A stretch of DNA of 10,239 nucleotides. Source: Sulfidibacterium sp964473895. GTDB lineage: Bacteria; Bacteroidota; Bacteroidia; Bacteroidales; F082. The stretch lies in the NCBI GenBank assembly GCA_964473895.1, contig CAYYRE010000113.1, positions 1-10,239 on the forward strand. Reading direction: 5' to 3'. A program made the translations under genes and the position numbers. The notes beneath the pieces are model-generated. The model made no database searches, was not told the DNA's origin, and saw only the letters and a program-made list of their open reading frames with translations. This document shows positions 1-7,340 of the stretch, piece after piece (positions within the stretch are counted from its first letter, which is position 1; each line of letters begins with the position of its first letter).

Positions 1-10
1 AATACAGGTT

Positions 11-1711
11 ATGAATATTATCAGCACGAACTTTAGGAAAAATCAGATTCACGACGATGATTGGATTCAATTTGAAAAACAATTTCTTATCCCATTGAGT
101 TTAACGGCTGTTTTTTTTGCTGCAATATCTATCCTTTTAAATATTATAATTGGCTTCAATTGGGTCTTAACGGTTATTCCTTTTTTTAGTATTCCGGTTT
201 TTCTGCTTGTTTTTTTTATGGTGAAAAATGATTATCATGTTGTTGTTGCCAAATGGATTTTTATCATTGGAACATTTATTATTGTCAACTTAATATGGTA
301 TTTTAATTTTGGTGGTCGAGGCCCATGGCTGTTTTTATTGATTTTATTGTATAGTTACTTGATTTTTATGATGCGGGGAAGACAGTTGGTTTTTTTGAGT
401 CTTCTTATCATAACCAATGTTATTATTCTGTTTTTGTTCGAGTTAAACCATCCCAATGCATTAGGAAATTATCCATCCGAAAGGGTTCGGATTCTTGATT
501 TTTATTCAGCGATTCTTTTGCTGGGTGGTACCGCCTATGTCCTCATGACCATGGCCAAACGGGCTTATCTTTCGCAATACAAAAAGGCCAAAACGGCCGA
601 TAAGCTGAAATCTTCCTTTCTGGCCAACATGTCGCATGAAATCCGCACCCCGCTCAACGCCATTGTGGGTTTTAGCAATCTGCTGGCCGATGGCACCATT
701 CAAGAGGAGGAACGGGAACAATACATAGCCATTATTAACCGGAGCAACGAAACATTGCTGCAACTCATTGATGATATTTTAGATGTTTCCATGATTGAGG
801 CCGAACAGGTAAAAATCAACGAAGCCTCTTTCTCGGTTAACGAATTGATGCAAAATTTGGAAAAGACCTACCGCCAGGTTCTGAAAGAAAAAAACAAAGA
901 ACACCTTAGGCTTGTTTTGGATATGCCAGAAGAGATTTACCGTATGACATCCGATCCGGTCCGGGTGAACCAACTCATGGTGAACTTGCTGAACAATGCC
1001 ATTAAATTTACCGAACAGGGTTCCGTAACTTTCGGTTTTTCGTTGGAAAACGACCGGATGAAATTTTTTGTCAGGGATACGGGCATCGGTATCGAAAAAG
1101 AATATCAGGAACGCCTGTTCGACCGGTTTTATAAAATCGAGCAAGACAATACGAAACTTTACCGGGGGACGGGCATTGGGCTCTATTTGTGTAAAAAAAT
1201 TACCGAAATGCTGGGCGGAAGCATCCATGTGCGGTCGGAATACGGCAAAGGCTCCATGTTTTACTTTTATCTCCCTGCCAAGGATTTGCAGGTGGAGCGG
1301 AAACGGCAAACTGTTCAGGAAGCAAATCATAACGGCGACACTTTGCAATTGCCAAAAGCCACGGTGCTCATAGTGGAGGATGATATGAGCAGCAGGATTT
1401 ATTTCAGGAAAGTACTGGAGGGCGTGGATGTGCATATTTTGGAAGCTGCCGATGCCTCTGAAGGGGTCAGGGTTTTTCGAGAACATCCCGAGATTGACGT
1501 GGTGTTGCTCGACATCCGGTTGCCCGGGGTAAGCGGGTTCGATGTGCTGAAAACATTGAAAAAAATCAGACCGGAAGTACCGGTGATTGCCCAAACCGCT
1601 TTTGCCATGGCTGGCGACAAGGAAGCCTGTCTGGAAGCAGGATTCGATGCTTACATTTCAAAACCGGTGGGGCGGACCGAGTTGTTGCATTTGTTGAAAA
1701 AGTTTGTTTGA
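11..1711 (+). CDS. Membrane-bound hybrid sensor histidine kinase with C-terminal receiver domain
   Basis: This 566-residue protein is a two-component sensor kinase that should autophosphorylate in the cytoplasm and pass phosphate to its own receiver. Residues 27-48, 51-71, 79-98, 105-121, 125-144 and 161-181 form about six membrane helices with almost no extracytoplasmic loop, so the signal is probably sensed in the membrane. A short linker leads to the HisKA box with phospho-acceptor H209 (SHEIRTPLN). The ATPase domain shows an N box at N325-N329, DTGIG at 356-360 and GTGIGLYL from 386. The receiver has acidic residues E456/D457/D458, phospho-acceptor D501, T529 and K551. There is no HPt or DNA-binding output domain and no adjacent response regulator, so a partner elsewhere is expected. 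The ATG at 11 is the first in frame. The frame stays open to the window edge, so a slightly longer N-terminus cannot be excluded. The membrane half is visibly more AT-rich than the catalytic half. The ligand is unknown. Confidence 0.93.
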   Translation: MNIISTNFRKNQIHDDDWIQFEKQFLIPLSLTAVFFAAISILLNIIIGFNWVLTVIPFFSIPVFLLVFFMVKNDYHVVVAKWIFIIGTFIIVNLIWYFNFGGRGPWLFLLILLYSYLIFMMRGRQLVFLSLLIITNVIILFLFELNHPNALGNYPSERVRILDFYSAILLLGGTAYVLMTMAKRAYLSQYKKAKTADKLKSSFLANMSHEIRTPLNAIVGFSNLLADGTIQEEEREQYIAIINRSNETLLQLIDDILDVSMIEAEQVKINEASFSVNELMQNLEKTYRQVLKEKNKEHLRLVLDMPEEIYRMTSDPVRVNQLMVNLLNNAIKFTEQGSVTFGFSLENDRMKFFVRDTGIGIEKEYQERLFDRFYKIEQDNTKLYRGTGIGLYLCKKITEMLGGSIHVRSEYGKGSMFYFYLPAKDLQVERKRQTVQEANHNGDTLQLPKATVLIVEDDMSSRIYFRKVLEGVDVHILEAADASEGVRVFREHPEIDVVLLDIRLPGVSGFDVLKTLKKIRPEVPVIAQTAFAMAGDKEACLEAGFDAYISKPVGRTELLHLLKKFV

Positions 1712-1745
1712 ATGCAATAGGCAAAATGCTGACGACCAAATTCTA

Positions 1746-1778
1746 TTTGGCCCGGTTTTCCCGATATTGTTATTTTTG
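1746..1778 (+). promoter_or_regulatory. Bacteroidota-type promoter for the K+ channel-rsmG unit
   Basis: TTTG at 1746-1749 is followed after 21 bases by TATTTTTG at 1771-1778, an exact match to the TAnnTTTG -7 element of Bacteroidetes promoters. Transcription would start near 1785, about 17 bases before the ATG at 1802. The upstream element lies in a 6-base-pair perfect inverted repeat (CCAAAT at 1736-1741, ATTTGG at 1745-1750) that could be an operator or chance. The spacing is slightly longer than the 19 bases seen for rpmH. Confidence 0.55.
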
Positions 1779-1801
1779 CTTGTTGCAAACCCCATTGCCC
1801 T

Positions 1802-2446
1802 ATGTCCAAAAAGTTAAAAGCAAAGGAAAGGCATAACCTTTTCCTGCTGTTTCTTATCCTGGTTTATGTTTTTGTTCTTTCTCCTTTTTCCGATAGCGAA
1901 GGGCGGCGGGTGGCTTACAATGTGGTGCTTTCGGGCATTTTTATCATGACGGTTTTTGCCATTAAAAAGAAAACCAACACCTATTTTTACCTTAGTGCGG
2001 TGGTTATTCTTTTGCAGTGGGTTTCCAACTTGTTTAATATGACTTTGTTGGAAGCGCTTTCAGCTGCTTTTGAGTTGGTGTTTTTTGTTTTGGCCATAGT
2101 GCTTTTATTACGCCGTATTGCCGGCAGTAAAAAAGCAGGACCGCTGGAGTTTCTCGAAGCCATTAACATGTATTTTCTTTTGGGCATACTCGGTTCCGTT
2201 TTTTTTAGCATCATTTATCTGCTTTCCAGTGGAGCATTTCATTTCCCGGAAGGGGTAATTCCTACCCGATCCGATTTTATTTATTACAGCTTTGTGACCA
2301 TCTCAACACTTGGTTACGGAGACATTATTCCCGTTTCGCCCATTGCCAAAAATGTTTCTATTCTTGTCAGCATCAGCGGGCAGCTTTATCTTGCCATGAT
2401 TGTGGCTTTGTTGGTGGGAAAAGCCCTTACGGGAAGGACAAAATAA
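1802..2446 (+). CDS. Small voltage-gated-like potassium channel family protein (Ion_trans_2)
   Basis: This 214-residue membrane protein carries a K+ selectivity filter, TLGYGD at residues 169-174. A pore helix (about 157-168) precedes it and a long final helix (about 181-206) follows. Upstream are hydrophobic segments at about 12-28, 38-54, 60-78, 84-104 and 119-142. The topology therefore resembles a six-helix channel with the pore between the last two, and it probably works as a tetramer in the inner membrane. No arginine-repeat voltage sensor and no cytoplasmic RCK or cyclic-nucleotide domain is present, so gating is unclear. The ATG is preceded by a good promoter. Its stop lies only 19 bases before rsmG, so the two are probably co-transcribed, although no functional link is known. 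K+ selectivity is inferred from the filter alone. Confidence 0.85.
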   Translation: MSKKLKAKERHNLFLLFLILVYVFVLSPFSDSEGRRVAYNVVLSGIFIMTVFAIKKKTNTYFYLSAVVILLQWVSNLFNMTLLEALSAAFELVFFVLAIVLLLRRIAGSKKAGPLEFLEAINMYFLLGILGSVFFSIIYLLSSGAFHFPEGVIPTRSDFIYYSFVTISTLGYGDIIPVSPIAKNVSILVSISGQLYLAMIVALLVGKALTGRTK

Positions 2447-2465
2447 CAGGCAACCTTTATGAAAT

Positions 2466-3107
2466 ATGGATGAAAGATTAATTTTTAAATATTTTCCGGA
2501 TCTGTCGGAACGGCAAAAAGAGCAAATCAATGCACTGGGTGGGCTGTATCGTGAATGGAACGCAAAAATCAATGTGATTTCCCGCAAAGACATGGAACAT
2601 TTTTACCTGCATCATGTTTTGCATTCGCTTGCCATAGCCAGGCTGGTTCGGTTCAAACCGGAGGCTAAAGTTATGGATGCCGGGACAGGCGGCGGTTTTC
2701 CTGGAATTCCGCTGGCCATATTGTTTCCCGAAACCGATTTCTTGTTGGTGGATTCCATCGGAAAAAAAATAAAAGTGGTCCAGGCAGTGATCCGTGCGCT
2801 CGGGTTGCAAAATGCGGAAGCCCTGCAGGCAAGAGCCGAAGAAATCAACGGCTCATTTGATTTTGTAGTCAGCCGGGCGGTGACCGACCTTGAAGTTTTT
2901 ACCCGGTGGACCTTGAAAAAAGTAAACCCCCGTTCGCAACATGTTTTGCCCAATGGCATCCTCTACCTGAAGGGAACCGGCATCGGGGCGGAGTTGGCCC
3001 GTGTCAGAAAAAACCGTAAAGTGAAGGTAAAAACGTACCCTTTATGGCGGTTTTTTTCAGAAGACTTTTTTCAAACCAAACAAATGGTACATGTATTCAG
3101 AAAATAA
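2466..3107 (+). CDS. rsmG: 16S rRNA (guanine-N7) methyltransferase RsmG (GidB)
   Basis: RsmG uses S-adenosylmethionine to methylate N7 of G527 in the 530 loop of 16S rRNA. Its loss is known to give low-level streptomycin resistance in other bacteria. The 213-residue length is normal for the family. Visible family motifs are NVISRKD (36-42), the SAM-binding DAGTGGGFPGIPLA (71-84), VDS (95-97) after the next strand, FDFVVSRAV with D141 following, and YLKG (157-160) near the end. The ATG at 2466 is preferred because the ATG at 2460 runs into a stop after four codons. The gene follows the channel gene by 19 bases. Downstream at 3124-3144 is an 8-base-pair hairpin without a T-run. A frameshift or truncation is not apparent. 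Confidence 0.95.
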   Translation: MDERLIFKYFPDLSERQKEQINALGGLYREWNAKINVISRKDMEHFYLHHVLHSLAIARLVRFKPEAKVMDAGTGGGFPGIPLAILFPETDFLLVDSIGKKIKVVQAVIRALGLQNAEALQARAEEINGSFDFVVSRAVTDLEVFTRWTLKKVNPRSQHVLPNGILYLKGTGIGAELARVRKNRKVKVKTYPLWRFFSEDFFQTKQMVHVFRK

Positions 3108-3123
3108 GGTTTCCGGAATTTGC

Positions 3124-3144
3124 TTTTATCCGGCCGGGATAAAA
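3124..3144. repeat. Perfect 8-bp inverted repeat after rsmG
   Basis: TTTTATCC at 3124-3131 and GGATAAAA at 3137-3144 pair perfectly around the loop GGCCG. It starts 17 bases after the rsmG stop. It lacks the T-run of a plus-strand intrinsic terminator, so it may be a weak terminator, an mRNA 3' end or an operator. I cannot tell which. Confidence 0.45.
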
Positions 3145-3161
3145 ATGTAACGTATTTGGGC

Positions 3162-3236
3162 AAATAAGAATTAATACAGATTAACAAGATTTTCCCGGTT
3201 GTCCCGAAATAAATTCTTATTTTCGCCCGTTAATCT
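3162..3236 (+). promoter_or_regulatory. Putative promoter/leader region of the MFS-pepD unit with two interleaved inverted repeats
   Basis: An 11-bp perfect inverted repeat (AAATAAGAATT at 3162-3172, AATTCTTATTT at 3212-3222) is interleaved with an 8-bp perfect one (AGATTAAC at 3178-3185, GTTAATCT at 3229-3236). A -7-like TATTTTCG lies at 3218-3225 with a TTG at 3199-3201, only 16 bases apart, so the promoter call is weak. The T-run after 3236 resembles a terminator tail. Whether the repeats act in DNA (operators) or RNA (alternative folds) is unknown. Confidence 0.35.
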
Positions 3237-3268
3237 TTTTTAAAAATCAATCATTAAAATAAATCGTT

Positions 3269-4951
3269 ATGACTGAAGCAATACAGAAATCGCTGCGTGA
3301 GTCACCTTTAGCTCGCTGGACAGCGATGGTCGTCGTTTCTCTCTCCATGTTCGGAGCTTACTATTTCAATTATGCCGTTTCATCGGTAAAACCGATTCTG
3401 GAAACGGCTTTGGGATGGACCAGTTCCGATTTCGGTTTGTACACCGGTTCGTATGCCTGGTTTAATGTCTTTCTTTTCATGCTGATTTTCAGTGGTATTA
3501 TTCTCGACAAACTGGGTATCCGGCTTACGGGACTGATGTCCACAACCTTAATGGCTGTCGGTACCGGGTTGAACTACTGGGCTATGACGGCTTTGCCGGC
3601 AGATACTACCATGATTCTTCCACTTTACGGTTCCATTAAAACACAGGTGTTGTTGTCGTGCCTTGGTTTTGCTATTTTTGGTGTGGGAAGCGAAGCGACG
3701 GGGATTACACTTTCAAAAGCTATTGTGAAGTGGTTTAAAGGCAAAGAACTTGCCCTTGCCATGGGGCTGCAAATGTCTATTGCCCGTTTGGGAACCGCCC
3801 TGGCCCTGGCCGTTTCATTGCCCATTGCTATTAAATTTACCTACAGTACCCCTATTTTGCTGGCCTTTGTGCTTATGCTTCTTGGGCTTGTAGCTTTTAT
3901 TACGTACATCATTCTGGACAAAAAGCTCGACGCATCGGAGAAAAATTTGGAGATAGAAGAAGAAGAGCCTTTCCGGATCAAAGACATTGTTTCCATTGTG
4001 AGTAACAAAGCCTTTTGGTACATTGCCATATTGTGTGTGTTGTTTTACGGTGCGGTCTTTCCGTTTTTGTATTATGCTCCCGATTTTATGGTCAATAAAT
4101 ACCATGTGGCGCCCAATTTGGCAGGACTTATCCCCATGCTGCTGCCTTTCGGCACCATTTTCCTGACCCCGTTGTTCGGCGGGATTTATGATAAAAAAGG
4201 AAAAGGGGCAACCATTATGATCATCGGATCGGTGATGCTCATCATTGTACATGGCTTTTTATCCGTTCCGTTTTTAAACAACTGGGTATTTGCTGCTGCC
4301 ATGGTCACTGTTCTCGGTATTGCTTTTTCACTCGTTCCTTCGGCCATGTGGCCTTCGGTACCGAAAATTATTCCCGAAAGGCAATTAGGAACCGCTTATG
4401 CCGTTATTTTCTACATCCAAAACATTGGTCTGTGGCTGATTCCGCTTTTGCTCGGCATCGTATTACAGGCTTCCAACCCGGCGGTTTCGCCTAACAAAAT
4501 GCTGATCAAGTCGGCCATCACCGAAAGTTTTCATAAAGTGTTGGCCGAAAACAACACTGCTGTGAAAGAAAAACAGTTGAACATTGCCATTGAAAAAACT
4601 ACCGGCAAAGTGGTGGATTCCATTGTGCAAACAACCTTTTATCAGGCGGCACCTGAAAAACAGGTGAACAAAGAAGCGTTGAAACGTAAAATGATTGCTG
4701 CCGGGGTCAGTGCTGCACAGGGATTACAGTTGGATAACTCGAAAGAGTCGCTGAAAGCTTTGAGCCAAGCCATTGTCAGGGCTACTTTCCCTTTGGTGAA
4801 AGAAGAAAAATTGAACCTGCGGTATAACTACGAAAACGATATTTTAATGTTTACCTTGTTGGGGATACTCTCGTTCCTCTTTGCTTTCTTGCTGAAACGC
4901 GAAGACAAGAAAAAAGGCTACGGTTTGGAATTGCCAAACATTCAAAAATAA
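3269..4951 (+). CDS. MFS transporter resembling the MFSD1 dipeptide-carrier family
   Basis: This 560-residue inner-membrane carrier of the major facilitator superfamily has twelve predicted helices, at about 17-39, 58-80, 86-106, 125-145, 165-187, 193-215, 246-269, 283-304, 313-333, 338-358, 373-399 and 524-542. A motif-A-like DKLGIR (80-85) lies between helices 2 and 3, and DKKGKG (308-313) is the matching loop in the second half. WFKGKELALAMG (155-166) and the stretch around MWPSVPKIIPERQLGTAYA (360-378) resemble, from memory, the signature regions of animal MFSD1, a lysosomal dipeptide transporter. The gene is 27 bases upstream of a dipeptidase gene, which supports a peptide substrate. Unusually, helices 11 and 12 are separated by about 120 hydrophilic residues (401-523) that should face the periplasm. 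MFS membership is secure. The MFSD1 assignment and the substrate are inferred. Confidence 0.85.
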   Translation: MTEAIQKSLRESPLARWTAMVVVSLSMFGAYYFNYAVSSVKPILETALGWTSSDFGLYTGSYAWFNVFLFMLIFSGIILDKLGIRLTGLMSTTLMAVGTGLNYWAMTALPADTTMILPLYGSIKTQVLLSCLGFAIFGVGSEATGITLSKAIVKWFKGKELALAMGLQMSIARLGTALALAVSLPIAIKFTYSTPILLAFVLMLLGLVAFITYIILDKKLDASEKNLEIEEEEPFRIKDIVSIVSNKAFWYIAILCVLFYGAVFPFLYYAPDFMVNKYHVAPNLAGLIPMLLPFGTIFLTPLFGGIYDKKGKGATIMIIGSVMLIIVHGFLSVPFLNNWVFAAAMVTVLGIAFSLVPSAMWPSVPKIIPERQLGTAYAVIFYIQNIGLWLIPLLLGIVLQASNPAVSPNKMLIKSAITESFHKVLAENNTAVKEKQLNIAIEKTTGKVVDSIVQTTFYQAAPEKQVNKEALKRKMIAAGVSAAQGLQLDNSKESLKALSQAIVRATFPLVKEEKLNLRYNYENDILMFTLLGILSFLFAFLLKREDKKKGYGLELPNIQK

Positions 4952-4978
4952 ATTTTATAAACCATAACAACAAAAATC

Positions 4979-6439
4979 ATGAGTAAAGAAATATTAAATC
5001 TGGAACCCAAAGCGCTGTGGAAAAATTTCTATAGCCTGACCCAGATTCCGCGTCCTTCCAAAAAGGAAGGAAAAGTCATTGAATTTGTGAAAAAATTCGG
5101 TGAAGACCTTGGTCTGGAAACCATTGTGGACGAAGTGGGCAACGTGATCATTAAAAAACCGGCTACCGAAGGTATGGAAAACCGGAAAGGGATTATCTTG
5201 CAAGGCCACCTTGACATGGTACCGCAAAAAAATGCCGATACTGACCACGATTTTGAAAAAGACCCCATTGACGCCTATATTGATGGTGAGTGGGTGACTG
5301 CCAAAGGGACTACCCTCGGTGCCGACAATGGCATGGGCGTTGCTGCCGCCATGACGGTGCTCGAATCGAAAGACCTGGTACACGGCCCTGTGGAAGCCCT
5401 GTTTACCATTGACGAAGAAACCGGGATGACCGGTGCCGAAGGGCTGAAACCCGGCCTGCTCGATGGCGATATTTTGCTGAATCTCGACTCGGAAGATGAA
5501 GGCGAATTGTATATCGGTTGTGCCGGCGGTGTGAATACCAACGGAACCGCAGAATATGAAGAAGAGGATGTTCCCGATGGAATGGCTGTCTATAAAGTGA
5601 TTGTAAAAGGTTTAAAAGGAGGACACTCGGGTTTGGATATCAATCTGGGACGCGGAAATTCCAGCAAAATCATCAATGCTTTGCTGGTGACGGCAGCCGA
5701 CAAATTCGGTTTGCGTGTGTCCGAAATGGAAGGCGGTAACCTGCGGAATGCCATTCCGCGTGAAGCTTCGGCAGTGGTGGTTGTTCCCGAAGACAAAAAA
5801 GATGATTTTGAAAAATTTGTCAAAGAATTTGAAGAAATCGTCAAAGACGAATTCAAAGAAACCGACCCGGGAGTGGAAGTAACAGCCGAACACGCCGACA
5901 TGCCGGCGAAGGTGATGAGCAAAAAAGGCCAGGAAATGCTTTTCAAAGCCGTGGCTGATTGTCCCAACGGTGCCATTGCCATGAGCAAAGAACTGGAAGG
6001 TATTGTGGAAACCTCCACAAACCTTTCCATAGTAACCGCCAAAGACGGAAAAATCGAGCTGGCCAGTTTGCAGCGCAGCCTTACCGAAGAAGGTAAAAAT
6101 GAGATTGCTGCCGCAGTAAGGGCTTCTCACGAAGCAGCCGGACTGAAAGCGGTAAGCTCGGGGGATTATCCCGGGTGGAAACCCAATCCGGATTCTCCCA
6201 TTTTAAAAGAGATGAAAGAGATTTATGAAAATAAATTCGGGAAAGTACCGGAAGTAAAGGTGATTCATGCCGGTTTGGAATGCGGACTGCTCGGTTCGGT
6301 TTATACCAACTGGGATATGATCTCTTTCGGCCCGACCATCCGTTGGCCCCATTCGCCCGACGAAAAAGTAAATATCGCCACTGTCCAGAAATTCTGGGAT
6401 TTTTTGGTGGAAACATTGAAAAACGTTCCGGAAAAATAA
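4979..6439 (+). CDS. pepD: PepD-like aminoacyl-histidine dipeptidase (peptidase M20C)
   Basis: This 486-residue cytosolic zinc dipeptidase should hydrolyse unblocked dipeptides such as Xaa-His. The length is normal for PepD. Visible M20 metal and catalytic residues are H77 and D79 in GHLDMVPQ, D116 in TLGADNGMG, E146/E147 in DEETGMTGA, D170 in LNLDSEDEGE, and a late histidine at 458 (RWPHSPDE). By family analogy H77, D116, E147, D170 and H458 bind the two zincs, while D79 and E146 assist catalysis. The lid/dimerisation domain begins near GLKGGHSGLDINLGRG (211-226). No signal peptide is present. Only 27 A-rich bases separate it from the carrier gene, with no promoter between, so the pair is probably one transcript that brings in dipeptides and cleaves them. 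A strong terminator follows. Confidence 0.94.
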   Translation: MSKEILNLEPKALWKNFYSLTQIPRPSKKEGKVIEFVKKFGEDLGLETIVDEVGNVIIKKPATEGMENRKGIILQGHLDMVPQKNADTDHDFEKDPIDAYIDGEWVTAKGTTLGADNGMGVAAAMTVLESKDLVHGPVEALFTIDEETGMTGAEGLKPGLLDGDILLNLDSEDEGELYIGCAGGVNTNGTAEYEEEDVPDGMAVYKVIVKGLKGGHSGLDINLGRGNSSKIINALLVTAADKFGLRVSEMEGGNLRNAIPREASAVVVVPEDKKDDFEKFVKEFEEIVKDEFKETDPGVEVTAEHADMPAKVMSKKGQEMLFKAVADCPNGAIAMSKELEGIVETSTNLSIVTAKDGKIELASLQRSLTEEGKNEIAAAVRASHEAAGLKAVSSGDYPGWKPNPDSPILKEMKEIYENKFGKVPEVKVIHAGLECGLLGSVYTNWDMISFGPTIRWPHSPDEKVNIATVQKFWDFLVETLKNVPEK

Positions 6440-6450
6440 AAGCCGGAACT

Positions 6451-6488
6451 AATTCCCCTTTCGAAACCTTTTTCGGAAGGGGAATTTT
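6451..6488 (+). terminator. Intrinsic terminator of the MFS-pepD unit
   Basis: Arms at 6451-6466 and 6471-6486 give a 16-base-pair stem with one G-U pair and the tetraloop CCTT. The stem runs into TTTT at 6485-6488. It starts 11 bases after the pepD stop. Confidence 0.85.
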
Positions 6489-6529
6489 ATGCGCTTTGGG
6501 AACGTAAAACGATTTTTTTTGTTTTACAG

Positions 6530-6560
6530 TTTGCCAGATTTAAAAAATAGTCTATTTTTG
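6530..6560 (+). promoter_or_regulatory. Bacteroidota consensus promoter of rpmH
   Basis: TTTG at 6530-6533, 19 bases, then TATTTTTG at 6553-6560: an exact TTTG-N19-TAnnTTTG promoter as described for Bacteroidetes. The start of transcription would be near 6566, about 17 bases before the ATG. It is the clearest phylum marker in the window. Confidence 0.8.
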
Positions 6561-6582
6561 CACTCCCAAAAATCACAGGAAG

Positions 6583-6735
6583 ATGACAAAGAGAACGTTT
6601 CAACCCTCAGTAAGGAAAAGAAAAAACAAACACGGTTTCCGTGAAAGAATGTCCAGCGTAAACGGCCGTAAAGTGTTGAAAAGAAGAAGAGCCAAAGGAA
6701 GGAAAAGACTGACTGTTTCTGACGAACGCAGATAG
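6583..6735 (+). CDS. rpmH: 50S ribosomal protein L34
   Basis: This small basic protein of the large ribosomal subunit has 50 residues. It reads MTKRTFQPSVRKRKNKHGFR at the start and ends KGRKRLTVSDERR, which matches the L34 family closely along its whole length, with the invariant KRTFQPS, KHGFRERM and RAKGRKRL blocks. An AGGA just before the start and the promoter at 6530-6560 support the ATG at 6583. In many bacteria rpmH is followed by rnpA and yidC. Here a terminator follows directly, so it is monocistronic. Expression should be high, in keeping with the consensus promoter. Confidence 0.97.
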   Translation: MTKRTFQPSVRKRKNKHGFRERMSSVNGRKVLKRRRAKGRKRLTVSDERR

Positions 6736-6784
6736 TCGGCGAACCAAAGGTTCATATTTTTCTATATAGCCGTAGAAATTCTTT

Positions 6785-6822
6785 GAGACTGCCTCATTTT
6801 TATTTGAGACGGTCTCTTTTTT
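6785..6822 (+). terminator. Intrinsic terminator of rpmH
   Basis: Arms at 6785-6796 (GAGACTGCCTCA) and 6805-6816 (TGAGACGGTCTC) form a 12-bp stem with one mismatch and one G-U pair, and a loop of eight bases. Six T (6817-6822) follow. It lies 50 bases after the rpmH stop. A smaller hairpin (GAACC/GGTTC, 6741-6753) sits between. Confidence 0.85.
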
Positions 6823-6874
6823 GTGCCCGATCGTCATTGTCGGGGGGAAGGGTTTGGTTAAAAAGGTAAAAATA

Positions 6875-6914
6875 AAAAGAACCGGCTTTTCAGAAATGAA
6901 AAGCCGGTTCTTTT
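6875..6914. terminator. Perfect 17-bp bidirectional terminator hairpin
   Basis: AAAAGAACCGGCTTTTC at 6875-6891 pairs without error with 6898-6914 around the loop AGAAAT. T-rich sequence follows on both strands, so it can stop transcription from either side. The nearest minus-strand gene (the ammonium transporter) ends about 750 bases away, and rpmH already has its own terminator. It may mark the boundary of the convergent units. Confidence 0.8.
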
Positions 6915-7140
6915 GTTTATGGTGGTTGTTTAAAGTTTGGGCTTAATGGACAAAACGAAGGATGCTTTAACAACCTGATAAATCAGCAAATAAACATCTC
7001 TTTTTATATACCTATCCTTATACTTCCTGGCTAAATTTTATTTTGTCCGTAGTACTCCTTCGGAAAGGTGCTGGAAGGATATTTCTTTGTAAAACTTGAA
7101 ACAAAAGCATTTTAATAAATTGTTTCTTTTTATCCATTAG

Positions 7141-7219
7141 GAGATGGCCTGTCTGACTGCGTAGCCAGGCAGGCTTCTTCGTCCTGCCCACAAGCCCATG
7201 AAACTCATCGCCATGACGC
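7141..7219 (-). repeat. Degenerate REP-like repeat interrupted by a 26-bp palindrome
   Basis: The sequence starts GAGATGG, is interrupted at 7148-7173 by a palindromic unit, and resumes CTTCTTCGTCCT. It ends with CGCCATGACG. With the insert removed it resembles an inverted copy of the repeat at 7341-7370, and a dispersed repeat I recall from many bacterial genomes (GAGATTGCTTCGTCGT...). The left part is recognisable but diverged. Confidence 0.4.
7148..7173 (-). repeat. Palindromic unit, inverted relative to the array at 7561-7587
   Basis: These 26 bases match the reverse complement of 7561-7587 with one substitution and one missing base. The orientation is set by the asymmetric centre (GCGTAGCC here, GGCTAACGC in the array). 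Confidence 0.75.
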
Positions 7220-7278
7220 GAAAATTACATTAAGATATTGATTATCAGTAAATAAATTTTATGTATGTAGGGATAAAC

Positions 7279-7324
7279 TTTGGGGAAATGGCCCCAAATT
7301 GTTGTATAATAACTTACGACAATT
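7279..7324. repeat. Two adjacent hairpins in the gene-free region
   Basis: TTTGGGG at 7279-7285 pairs perfectly with CCCCAAA at 7292-7298. Directly after it, AATTGTTGTA (7297-7306) pairs with TACGACAATT (7315-7324) with one wobble. Neither has a convincing T-run. A small RNA or transposon end is possible but unsupported. Confidence 0.4.
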
Positions 7325-7340
7325 ATAAAAAATGCGTCCC

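Noticed and set aside
779..1594. A 271-codon minus-strand open frame across the sensor kinase gene
   Set aside because: It is antisense to conserved kinase domains and its translation shows no domain; it is a shadow of the real gene.
6607..6837. A 76-codon minus-strand frame opposite rpmH
   Set aside because: It is antisense to L34 and crosses the rpmH terminator; no domain or start context.
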